From Pempheris klunzingeri (lineage: Eukaryota; Chordata; Actinopteri; Acropomatiformes; Pempheridae): a DNA stretch of 64,000 nt. Each line of letters opens with the position of its first letter. The first letter of the stretch is position 1. Location: NCBI RefSeq assembly GCF_042242105.1, contig NC_092027.1:16902221-16966220 (forward strand). Direction: 5' to 3'. A program made the translations under genes and the position numbers. The notes beneath the pieces are model-generated. The model was not told where the DNA came from, did not search any database, and was given only the letters and a program-made list of their open reading frames with translations. Positions 36,853 to 47,248 of this stretch are shown piece by piece.

Positions 36853-39800
36853 ATGAGTTTTCACTACGGCCAGGTACCGAAATACTGCAGTTTTCTTGTG
36901 TCTTTGTTCATTACAGTGACGTGTTAACATTGTTAAGTAACTGTAGCGTCTGTGTTTTTGCCTTGATACACCGTAACTAATGGTTTATGTTTTGGAAACA
37001 CTAGTAACGTTAGCTGTGCGTTAGTTTGCTACGGACAGTGATAGCGGTGTGGCCAGCTGCTACATTCAGTATCTTACGTAGCTGTGTGCTTTACTAACGT
37101 TATAGTCATTTAATTTGCGCTAACAATGCTGACATTATAGCTGAACGACATAGAACTGCTGTAGCTTGTGTTCCCGTTTTTTAATTGACAACAGCCGTCT
37201 TGATAAGTCCTTGTGTTCTCATTCGGAGGTTACTGTGTTTTTATGGGCAAAATGTGGCTTTAGGTTTTTCTTGAAGTGGTGGGAAAAGTATCCACATCCT
37301 TCCAAGTAGGAGTATTGATATTTAACTCTAAAGGTGTTAAAGTCATGCTTACAAGTACATAAGTATTATCAGCAAAGTTAAAGCTTCAAACTACTGACAA
37401 TGGCCCCTCCCTTGTCTCATATTTGGCTTTTCTATTAAACAGTCACATTATTGTTAGTAAGCTGTATTGAAACTTTGAATAGAGCTCATTTAGCCTATTT
37501 TGTATCCTGGGTAGCTACTGTATCATATTTTAGGTACCAACTACATGTTTTGTAAGTAAACTGGCTAACAGGCTAACTGTAGCTGCCAGATGAATATGTG
37601 AAATCTCTATATATGAAATCTATTAGAGTACAAAGTAGTAGAAAATGGATACACACAAGTTCAACTACCTCAAAAATAAAGTACGAAAACAGTGCTTGAG
37701 TAAATGTACACAGCCACTTGTTAATACTGGGTAGTGAGTACTTCTACTACCTTAAGTCGTCTATCTGTGGTACTCAGATTTTAATACTTAATAGCTGTTG
37801 ATGACTTTTTTCATCTCACAGGACAGGATATAAGAGGTTCAGTCCAGCCACCCACAGCCCAGTTCTTCCTTGTATTTATCATGCAGTCCCAGTAAACGTT
37901 GCCCTTGTCTGTCACTGTAGGGCTATCCAGCAGGAAACCACCCACCACCAGGTGCTCCATACAGGGGAGGCAGTGGTCCCTATGGGCATCCCCCCTCAGC
38001 TCCGTATGGAGGTGCAACAGCTCCACCAGGGGGGGGTGCGTATGGTGCTTATGGAGCCCCAGGTCAGGGAGGGCAGTACGGGCATGGACCAGGGGGTGCC
38101 CCCGGCGGGCCTTATGGGGGTTACGGGGGACAACCTCACGGAGGACCTTATGGACAGCACGCTCCTGCAGGTAACTATGGGCTAAGACTGGAGCTGTGTA
38201 AACTTGTGCTTGTGGGAGTTGAACACGCGTTCTCTGAACACGAGGAGACTGCAGATAGGCCCCTCGCTCCCCTTTTTCATTGCCTCTCTCTCCTTTTCAC
38301 TCCCCCTCACTCACTGGTGGCATGATGGATAGAAAATGACTTGCGTTCCCAGACAGTCATGTAGAGACAGGGTTCAGTTTGCGCCCCTCAGCAGGATTAC
38401 ACGGCTGGAGTGATGACTCCGGTAATACTGAGTGAGGGCTAAACAGAGTAAGAGACAGATGGGTAAAGAGTGTGTGTGTGTGTGTGTGTGAGTGTGTGAG
38501 TGTGTGTGATTACCCCGTTTCCTGTAGAAGCTAAGCTTAAGTCAGAACCTGATAGCCTATGTTGCTATCAGTCCCCACAGGGACAGAATCCATCAGGGTC
38601 TGGCCTAAAGTGTGCCCTGTCTCTCTCTCCACATTCATTTTTCTGACAATCAGCCCTCGTTCCACTCCTCCCCTCATCTCGTACAGCATTCCCTAACCCT
38701 CCCTTTCTCTTCCTCCATGTATTCAGGTAATGGCCACTATCACTATCTCTCTGTCTCTCTCACAGTGATGACTTCTCCGCAGCCCTGCCTTGACCCCGCC
38801 ACTACCTTTTTCATAAGCTGTGCCTTTCTGAAACCCAGAGCATTTATAACTAAGGTTTAAGAGGTTTTCTTTTTCTTTAACTGGTTTTGCAACTGTAGGG
38901 AGATTCATTATTCATGTTTCCCATATTGGAAGGTTATGCAGCATTCAATTAATTAGATTGGACAGTGGAATTGTCATAGTTATCAGCTATTTCCAGCTGT
39001 CACAAACCAGTATTAGACACCTGATGAAATGTGTTTGTTGGTATAATCTCACACAATTGTTATGTTTTTTTCCACACATTCTTCCAGCAAGTGACATGTT
39101 AATAGTGTATCTACTACCCGTTAAAATCAAAAGCATGGGACTGCCCTTAGTAGTCGGAATTATTCTTAGCACATCATTTATATATGAAGTACATTCAGTG
39201 TTCTAGTCATTGGATACTGTACTGTTTTCCAAATCAGTGCCGTCTAAACCCCAAAGCCAAGCACAGATGTATTATTTTTTATGATCAAGTTTCTGCTTGG
39301 CAGAGTCAGTGAAGTTTCCACTGTCAGACAGCAGAATCGAGTTTCTTCATCTCCAAGTAAATAAATGATTATTTTGCATCGGTACCAGGCAGCCGCTTCA
39401 TTTCCAAGAATCCTCTCCGTCTTATTCTTTGCTCTTTGAGTATTTCTTTTTCCCACATATATCTGTTGTTCCTCAAAGTCTGAGAGCTTGAGTGAAATAA
39501 TAAGCGGTAAGAAATATATAACGACGGGAAACGATAAAGAGAATAAATCAAAGTAGTTGGCTCAGACAGATTGAAGAGGGAAAGCAGCGATAGAAGCAGG
39601 AGCACGCAAAGAAAACAATGCTGCAGTGATGGGCATCTTCAAAGTCAGTCTGCAGCAGCGCCCCTTTCTTCGCCATCCTATTAATGCTCTTATTTCTCCT
39701 CTCTGTAGGTAACATCCCTCCTGGTGTTAACCCAGAGGCGTACCAGTGGTTCCAAAGTGTTGACACCGACCGCAGCGGCTTCATCAACCTAAAGGAGCTG

Positions 39801-40570
39801 AAGCAGGCACTTGTCAACTCCAACTGGTCCGCTTTTAACGACGAGACCTGCCTCATGATGATCAGTGAGTCACACAGTTGCAGCCAAGCGAAACGCTCAA
39901 CAGAGTCTGAGTCGATGAATTGATTATAAATGCTTTGACAGTGTGTCTTGAGGCAAAGAGACGCAGAGTTTAACTTTGCAAAATACTTTTAGAGACTACA
40001 GCAAAGAGGAGGAGGACGTTATTTGGGATAAAACAAATGACTTCAGGAGTGGGAGGGGTGGCTTATATATGCGAGGAGCCCCCTGAATCTCCCAAACTTC
40101 TAAATAGAATTTTCTTGTTTGTAAAAGAAGAGATTTAGGCAGCAAAGAGTCAGTCTGAAAAAATGACTGAGTCATGTTTGTCTCTGTGCCTGTTAGTTAG
40201 AGTCTCCTTACATTCCAGCTGTATTTGCCAGAGGGTGACTAGCGTGCTCCATCACTATCTCGAATGAGAAACGTGTGACTTGTGTTTGCTACCTTTTAGA
40301 TAATTCAAGGACGTGGGACACATGCACGAAAATGCACATCGTGTCACAATAACCAAATAAAACAGTCTGAGTCTCGTTTGGCTGAGCGTGCTGTGTTTTG
40401 CATTTCTTGTTAGACATGTTTGACAAGACGCGGTCAGGCCGAATAGATCTGTTTGGCTTCTCGGCTCTGTGGGACTTCATGCAGCGGTGGAGAGCGCTCT
40501 TTCAGCAGTACGACAGAGACCGCTCAGGCTGCATCAGCGGCACGGAGCTACACCAAGGTAACCAGTCAGC

Positions 40571-40605
<35 letters not shown>

Positions 40606-40943
40606 AATTAGTTTAGTTTAAATGTAGGCTGAAGAAAACCAAAGACTCTCAGAGACACAAAATTCACTCCCATGTTGTTTCTCTCTCCTCGGCCCTCCCC
40701 CTCCTCTGCTCAGCCCTTGCGCAGATGGGCTACAACCTGAGTCCCCAGTTTTCTGAGGTGCTGGTGCGGCGCTTCGCCGTGCAGGGCAGACGGCCCGGCA
40801 TCCACCTGGACCGCTTCATCCACGTGTGCACCCAGCTCCAGCTCATGACCCAGGTGTTCAGGGAGAGAGACACCAGCATGACGGGCAGCGTCCGCCTCAG
40901 CTACGAGGACTTCCTCTCTGGGGCCATCACCAGGCTCATGTGA
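36853..40943 (+). CDS. pef1: Peflin, penta-EF-hand protein
   Basis: Ca2+-binding protein of the penta-EF-hand family. The family member heterodimerises with ALG-2 (PDCD6) and acts at ER exit sites and as a CUL3-KLHL12 co-adaptor. Coding exons are 36,853-36,873, 37,921-38,170, 39,709-39,864, 40,414-40,557 and 40,714-40,943 (801 nt, 266 residues; human peflin has 284). All junctions are GT-AG and keep the frame. The N-terminal 1-91 is Gly/Pro/Tyr-rich with PYGG-like repeats. EF-hand loops are at 109-120 ([12 protein letters not shown]), 146-157 ([12 protein letters not shown]) and 176-187 ([12 protein letters not shown]); a degenerate EF4 near 213-225 and EF5 about 242-254 complete the five. 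Very close match to human peflin around [10 protein letters not shown] and [11 protein letters not shown]. It stands between a connexin and smim12. Confidence 0.97.
38470..38509. repeat. (GT)n microsatellite in pef1 intron 2
   Basis: GT dinucleotides with two A interruptions, inside the intron between pef1 coding exons 2 and 3. Confidence 0.95.
40572..40602. repeat. (GT)n microsatellite beside the pef1 exon 4 donor
   Basis: A GT run of about 31 bases begins 14 bases after the exon 4 splice donor (cut after 40,557) in the 156-base last intron of pef1. Confidence 0.95.
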
Positions 40944-41956
40944 GCCTCACTCCACCGACAGTCCCTCATGCTGCGGACTCACAGCACCATTCCATGTTCA
41001 GGTCTTATTTTGGTCAGTTTTTAATGATATGTTTACAGCACATCAGCCAGTACACATCAGTCCATGGCTTGTTGCTGTAAGTAGATACCGCCAAACATCG
41101 TGCTCCTGAATGAAGTTCAGTGACTGCTGTAAAGGTAGCTACAGCCTTTCACGGAGGGCTTAACATTCACAGGAAAGTGATTGTGGCTTCATTCATAGAC
41201 TGAAGTTCCTAATCTTACCAGAGATGCCTTGGAGACAGTCAGCAAGTCTCTTGTTTACTAGCACCAGTAAAATTCTGAATAGTTAAACCGAGATACAAGA
41301 GAGCACCTGTTTACACACGCTGGTTTAATTCTCTGAATGTTGGCCTGACAACCCCACCGACCATATGCCTGTCAGCACCGAATCAGCGCAAAGAGTTAAA
41401 GAACAGCACTTTAACAGCAACCTACGTTTGACTGCGTGACAATGATTGTGCTCATCTGCAAATTTCAAGTCCTGTGAATTTACTCACACGCAGCAGTCAC
41501 ATGTTCCTGTGCCATGAAAAGGATTTCAAATTTTGAATTTAATCTATATGCATCAGCAGTATTCAGCATTTTTAGATCTCCGTGCAGTAGTTGTTGCTTT
41601 GTATTGCAACATGTCTAATTGAGCAAAAAAGGGCCCCAATTTTATGATATTAGAACGATCCTACTCTCACACTCATTGTGTCATTAAAGCTCTGCAACTA
41701 AGTGGAGTGAATTTGTTTTTAAGTTTTGCTGAATTGCACTCCTGTAAGCCACTATCAGCTATAAATAAAAACTAATTATCCGCGACCGAAAGATAAGTGA
41801 CCCAGAAGCACTAAAAAGTGTTCCCATTATTGGTTTGCCACTTTCACCTCAGTAAAATGGGATTTTAAGTGATCAATGTGATCTAGTCGTTTATCATTAA
41901 ATACACTCCGCCGATCAACCACTAAACATGCCACAATGGTTGAAATGCCAAAAACA

Positions 41957-41962
41957 AATAAA
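41957..41962 (+). other. Poly(A) signal candidate, pef1
   Basis: AATAAA about 1.0 kb past the stop codon, followed within 30 bases by the GT-rich stretch 'ttctggtgtgttc'. An upstream AATAAA at 41,764-41,769 is an alternative. The 3' UTR would then be about 0.85 to 1.05 kb. Confidence 0.55.
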
Positions 41963-42644
41963 TGCTTTTGTATCACGTTCTGGTGTGTTCACATTCTTGA
42001 CTGACAATCATTCACTGTGACAGTTCCACACGTTTAGAAGAACTTTAATATATTATAGCAAACTACATACAGTGTTTAACCTGTAGAGTGTATAATAAGA
42101 GTGTGTAATATATAAAGAGAATATAATGTGCATCCGGCACATAACAGTTTACTGTCAGTATTACAGCTTTAGCACATTTTCACGAGCTTAGCTTATATTT
42201 TTTGGTGTAAAAAGCAAGAGAACAGTAATCGTGAGTACTTGAATAGAGTAAAGAATATTTAATCTCAGCAAAAGTGCGGCTGTTAATGCAGCAGTCATTT
42301 CCAGTTGAAATCCAAACCCTACTCGCGGCCTTTGACCTCAAACGGCTGCTTGTCTCTACCTTTGCAGAGGGCAGTTTGGCTGCACAAAAGACCTTCTGTC
42401 CTCTGCTTCCACATCTGTGGCTCCACTCCCTCACCATCTGTTACTCTGCTTGATCACAGCCTGTGTTAAGAGCACTCCTGCTTCACCTCGTCTCCTCCCA
42501 AATCAGACGCAATCCATCAAATTCTCCTGTGCATCGGTCTTGGTCGTATCCCACCTCCGTCTCCTCCTCTCACCTCTCCCTCCGTCGATTTCCGAGGCAG
42601 AACGTACGTGTCTCTGTGTCTTTAAGCACACTTTGTGCCACCAT

Positions 42645-42665
42645 CCCCCCCCCCCCCCCCCCCCC
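42645..42665. repeat. Poly(C) tract
   Basis: About 21 consecutive C residues. Their exact number in the source genome is uncertain because homopolymers are hard to sequence. Confidence 0.9.
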
Positions 42666-43720
42666 GTTCTGTTGACACATCACCTGAACATGGATGCGCT
42701 GTGGCCAAAAGTGCACCATGCTTGAAGGCTATAGAAAGTATTGCTTTTTTTCTGGCTTTTCAGCAGTGATTTAACGTTAAAGTCCTGGTTGTCATTTCCT
42801 GTGTAATGAGGAAATTTCCCACCTCACTGACCATGCCTGACATCTGTAATTAACTTGGGCAAATAGAGTAGGTCTATAGGGCCTCAGTCAGCGAGGATGT
42901 GACGCTCCACTCTGTCAGCTCCAGTTTGTGATTTGGATTGATAAGATGGTTGTATTTTTACATAAAAAGCTTGGCTAGCGCAGCTCTAAATCTGATTTAC
43001 TAATAAGCAGGAGCTGATGAAATAATCCTGGCACTGCTAAGGTAGCTGGTAAAGCAGAACTGGCACTAGTAATGTTGTTTTTCCGCAGGGGATGAACACA
43101 TTTCACTTTATCTGACAGGTCTGATCAAATGCCAGCACTGGCAACTACAAGATGGACAGCGCAGAGGGAGGAACTGCTTAAAAGAATCATTTTGAAGCAT
43201 GAAGCGTAATCACCCACACAGAATCCTGTTAATCACAATCATTTCAGCATTCATTTGAAGTAACGACGACATAAAGATTTGGATACCGCTTCAATTTTTT
43301 TAACCTTCTGCAATCGGCACAAATCATCAGCGAGCCTGGACTGGTCATCGCTGCATGACAGGCTGCATTCCAGTGGCTATAGATCAGCCCTGTGCCCTGC
43401 TCACTGCGTTTTAAGGAAAACCTTTAGGCCTGGGAGCTGAAATATCAGTGTCATCGATCATGTCGAGGTCTGACACTTACTGATTCATTACCCAGAAACT
43501 ATAGTCGCATGGAGGGATATTTTCTTCCCAAGATAGTCTGGGATTTATGGTTTCCTGCTGGGTGACTGAAATGTACACAATTTCTCTGCGTCCCCCCATA
43601 AGCAGAAACAAAGCTTCTGAATCTGTCTGTGTCTTTATACAGTATACAAAGCCTCTGAAAGTGGCTCTGTCTTTATATGCCAAAATGTTATTTTATAAAA
43701 GAAAACTATCTTTTCACTTC

Positions 43721-43740
43721 GGGGGGGAGGGGGAGGGGGG
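43721..43740 (+). other. G-rich cluster, possible G-quadruplex
   Basis: Three G runs of 7, 5 and 6 bases separated by single A residues. The 7-base run can supply two tracts, so a four-tract quadruplex with one-base loops is possible. Confidence 0.5.
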
Positions 43741-44435
43741 TAGCTCATGCCTTGTCAGCATACGACACAATGCTGGTGACAGATCTGTCAGCCTCTCATG
43801 AGTATTCCTCGAGAGGAGGATTTTGCCATTGATGTTTGAACACAGAAAGATTGTTTTTTTGTGGTTCAACAGCTTGAGACGACATCTCAAAAAAAATCAT
43901 GCAGGGAAATTGTTCAGCTGTTTTAATGCTTACATAACATGTTACCTGATCAATGGATCACTGAGTCTGACCTCTAGTTTCATTTCCTGTTACAGTGAGT
44001 CCACATTTTATTGATCTTAAATTTTGATTTTAACGTATGTGTCTTTACTTACTGTCTATAAAGTAATTATTGTAGCATTGTAGTAGTCAGTATTATTTAT
44101 TTATTATTAGTTTATATATATAGCACATTTCATATGACAGACGAACCTTAATATGCCTGAAAGTAAAAAGCAAAGATCACATGTGACAAAAAACACATAA
44201 TATAAAACATATAAAGTAAGAATGTATTTTTCTATATGAAAACAATTCAGATAAAGATATAAAAGATAAGAGGCTATAATCAGCACCAGTAGTGCTTGCA
44301 GCAGATATTGTTGTGTGTCCTTAAACAAGCAAAATGCATTCCTCATGTCAGCAGTGTGCTGTTTTCACCACTAGGCGGCGGTGAAACACAGAGGAAAGCG
44401 CAGCTGAAACCTTCTTATTTGCAGCAAAGTGACGC

Positions 44436-44527
44436 TCATCAGCCAATCAAGTGTAACCAGGAAGGACACCGGCAGTAACACGGAAGTTGCGTCCATCCGC
44501 TGCTGCACCAACGTGCTAACAGTAGAG
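44436..44527 (+). promoter_or_regulatory. Probable smim12 promoter and non-coding first exon
   Basis: A TGACG motif (about 44,430), a CCAAT box (44,443-44,447) and an ETS-type CGGAAGT (about 44,481) precede a strong splice donor, TAGAG|GTGAGTG, with the cut after 44,527. This suits a TATA-less housekeeping promoter with a short untranslated exon, spliced about 1.05 kb downstream to the smim12 coding exon. Confidence 0.6.
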
Positions 44528-45580
44528 GTGAGTGAAGGCTAATGAAACAAACGAAAGTCATTATCGAAATACTAGAGAAGTAAAGACCACAGGGGCGTTT
44601 TTTATACCGAAGGTAACGAGTGCAGGCTCAGCTTTAGAGTGACGGTGCACGGAGTGTGGACTCAGTGTTACTTATCATTCAGTTCACACAATGTAGCCGG
44701 TGACTAGCAGCTCTGTAGGGCGACTTAAACGCAGTGACGCCAGGTAACGTTACATAATACAAAACTTTGCGTTGGACCTGATGAAATGTCAAAATTAATC
44801 ATCACGTTTTCAGACGCTGTGTCAACTTCGCTCGGGCTCCTTTTGGCTGTTTGTTACCGGCTCGCCGACGCGGGCCCAAACTCCATAACAATTTCGACCA
44901 TATAATTTTCTTAGGTCGCGTACAACGTTAAATTTACGACCTTGGACATAAATAAACCCACTCTCTGAATCTAGGAGAACATCTTTCCATTTCGGCAAGG
45001 AAACAACAAACGAACAAACGCAATTAATGGTAGAATTTAATCTTGTAAATATTTAACGACAGCTGGGTTTCAGTCGAAAGGACGTATCGTTTTTGACCAA
45101 AACGTTAATGTTGCCAATAACATCAACCTTGATGTAGTTGGGTTCACTTTGCTAGTTAGGTCGGGGTCTTATATCAGCTGTTCAAATATAAGTAAGCGAC
45201 GTCACACTCAGGCTCTCCTCGTTGATTGGTTTTATAAGCCTTATGTGTTGTTGTTGTGAGGAGGACATGAGAAGGACAGTGTGTCTGGTGTCTGGTGTCT
45301 TCACTCAGGCATGAATACCCTTCAAACAATCCTGTGTGTTCAAACACCTCAGTTGGTTGAAAAAAAAAAGAAGTGCTGATTTCTCATCATGTCCAATGAA
45401 GTTTTGATTTGATGATTTAAAATGTGAAAACACTTTCTCAGCCGGTTCTCTCCTCTATAGTTCCCATGTTCCCTCCCACCATAATACTGTAAACACCCCT
45501 TAATGTAAGCTAGATTGCACTTACCGCGTTATTGTTTTTCCCCCCTATGGAGCACCTGGGAGCCAAAGTGGCGTGCAGTC

Positions 45581-45847
45581 ATGTGGCCTGTGGTGTGGAC
45601 AGCGTTGCGGACCTATGCCCCTTATGTCACCTTCCCCGTGGCCTTTGTGGTGGGAGCAGTGGGCTACCACCTGGAGTGGTTTGTCAGGGGGACCCCTAAG
45701 CCTCGCGCGGAGGAGAAGGGCATCCTGGAGCTGAGGGAGGAGAGGAAGCTGCAGGAGCAAGTGGGTATGGACAGCACCCAGGTGCTTAGCCTGAAGGAGA
45801 AACTGGAGTTCACACCTAAAGCAGCCCTGAACAGGAACCGGTCCTAA
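45581..45847 (+). CDS. smim12: Small integral membrane protein 12
   Basis: An 88-residue protein with one predicted membrane segment (about 12-30, [19 protein letters not shown]) and a charged tail. The family is conserved across vertebrates and its function is unknown. The near-invariant block [20 protein letters not shown], then LEWF, and the ending [17 protein letters not shown] identify it; human SMIM12 has about 92 residues. The start MWPVVW matches the family, so the ATG at 45,581 is preferred over the in-frame ATG at 45,515. That extra 5' stretch lies in intron or untranslated sequence. Coding is in one exon. The acceptor just upstream is uncertain; candidates lie near 45,552 or 45,578. 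The gene is on the plus strand and converges on the minus-strand connexin. Confidence 0.95.
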   Translation: MWPVVWTALRTYAPYVTFPVAFVVGAVGYHLEWFVRGTPKPRAEEKGILELREERKLQEQVGMDSTQVLSLKEKLEFTPKAALNRNRS

Positions 45848-46561
45848 GAGAGCCGACCCTTGTGGGTGTGAGAGACTTACGTTTGCCCTTTCTGAGCCGG
45901 AGGGAAGTGCATTGGGAGCAAAGGGGGGCGCGATTTAAGAAGGCAAAAACACTCATTCCTCCCATTCACCTCAGCCACACATCCTCAGTCCTGGCTCATC
46001 CAAAAGCATCAGCTACAAGGAGTAATTAAAAACAGAAATGGTCTTTTGCTGAGTCAAATATGGCTTATATGTGCTGTATGTAATACTTCCACCCTCCCTT
46101 CGATGTTGTCTGTGTATCTACCCATAACTAAAGCAAGACACTGTAGTCACAGCACGTTGAATATGGAGCCTCTGGATGTCTGATCTTTTAACTGATGACC
46201 AGGTTTTTGCATTTTGCTGTTAAACCACACACGTCATTTCCTGCTGGGAAATTATATTCACATTGCGAGCTTGTCACAAAGCGTTTCTCCTTTTTAATCT
46301 TCTCTGTATGTTAAGGCAGGACTTCTGATCGTGAACATTAAAGTGGAGAAAGACCCACAGGTGTTTGTTGTAGTTCCCTTTATCTCACGTAACCTTTGAT
46401 GGCATGTGACAAAATAAGCCAGCAGCGTGTGAGGTCTCTCAGGAAGTTTTAAGCTTCTTAGTCCTGCTGTCTGGAACATCCACACGTTACTTTCATTCTG
46501 GAAAGTCTGGATGATTTGCACCCTAAAAGTGTTGATTGTGTGTGTTACTGAAAATGTGATC

Positions 46562-46567
46562 AATAAA
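46562..46567 (+). other. Poly(A) signal candidate, smim12
   Basis: AATAAA about 715 bases past the smim12 stop codon, followed by a T/G-rich region. It is a good end for the transcript. Confidence 0.6.
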
Positions 46568-46685
46568 GAAAAATTACGTTGATATGTTAAATGGGTATTC
46601 TACTATATTGTGGCATTTCAGTCAGTGTTGGCATCTTATTTCAAGCATTATCTTGATAAATGTTCATTTCAGGTCACTTGTGTCT

Positions 46686-46755
46686 CTGCAGCATTGTTTC
46701 GCATTCAGGTCTGAACAAACGTCTGACTCCACTTGATTACGAAACAATGCTGCAG
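46686..46755 (+). other. Perfect 16-bp inverted repeat, hairpin
   Basis: CTGCAGCATTGTTTCG (46,686-46,701) and its exact reverse complement (46,740-46,755) are separated by 38 bases. The next ten inner positions can pair at about seven sites, so the 70-nt unit resembles a microRNA precursor in size. It lies about 120 bases after the smim12 poly(A) signal. No identity with a known microRNA is claimed; a transposon remnant is an alternative. Confidence 0.5.
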
Positions 46756-46914
46756 CCAAAGGACAGAAAGTAACATCAAAGTCACAGGAAGGAAGTAATG
46801 ACTCTGCTCATTCAGCTTCAAGAAGGAAATTGTTTTCGAAGGAACACTGTAGCAGAAGCATAAATGTGGAAACCGTCAACTCGTTCACCTTTTTTGGAAT
46901 TTGACCTGCGGATC

Positions 46915-47220
46915 CAGGTTATTATAATTAACAAAATACTGAAACTAGGTGTGAAAAAATATTTTAGTTAACTAAAATGAAAATGAAATTGGACTTTAGA
47001 AAAGAATGAAAACTAACAGAAATTATATTGTTTACTTAAACTGTAACTATAGAAAAAATGGCTTTAGTCTTTGTCAATTTGGTCAAATGTGTCCACACAA
47101 CCAGCAGGAGGAGGCATTGGTGCCCATGTTTACTGAGACTGGGATGTCTACATCACTGGGAGTCAACTGCCTTTAAAAAGTGCTTGTATTGGATTGTTGG
47201 TGCTGAACTTATTAAATAGA
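46915..47220. repeat. Probable dispersed repeat, A-rich
   Basis: The run beginning 'attataattaacaaaatact', with repeated 'aactaaaatgaaaatgaaat'-like units, resembles a common fish A-rich interspersed repeat. It abuts the poly(C) tract. Family is not assigned. Confidence 0.35.
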
Positions 47221-47248
47221 CCCCCCCCCCCCCCCCCCCCCCCCCCCC
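47221..47248. repeat. Poly(C) tract
   Basis: About 28 consecutive C residues, the longest homopolymer C run in the window. The length may be inexact in the assembly. Confidence 0.9.

Larger units (their letters stand above)
41990..44435. other. Intergenic between pef1 and smim12
   Basis: No exon is supported. It contains a poly(C) tract (42,645-42,665), a G-run cluster (43,721-43,740) and, at about 44,090-44,140, a 'tttatatatatagcacattt' stretch resembling the tail of a common fish interspersed repeat. Confidence 0.4.

Noticed and set aside
45515-45580. N-terminal extension of smim12 to the ATG at 45,515
   Set aside because: The added residues do not resemble the family, whose members begin MWPV; the stretch contains a pyrimidine tract typical of an intron end.
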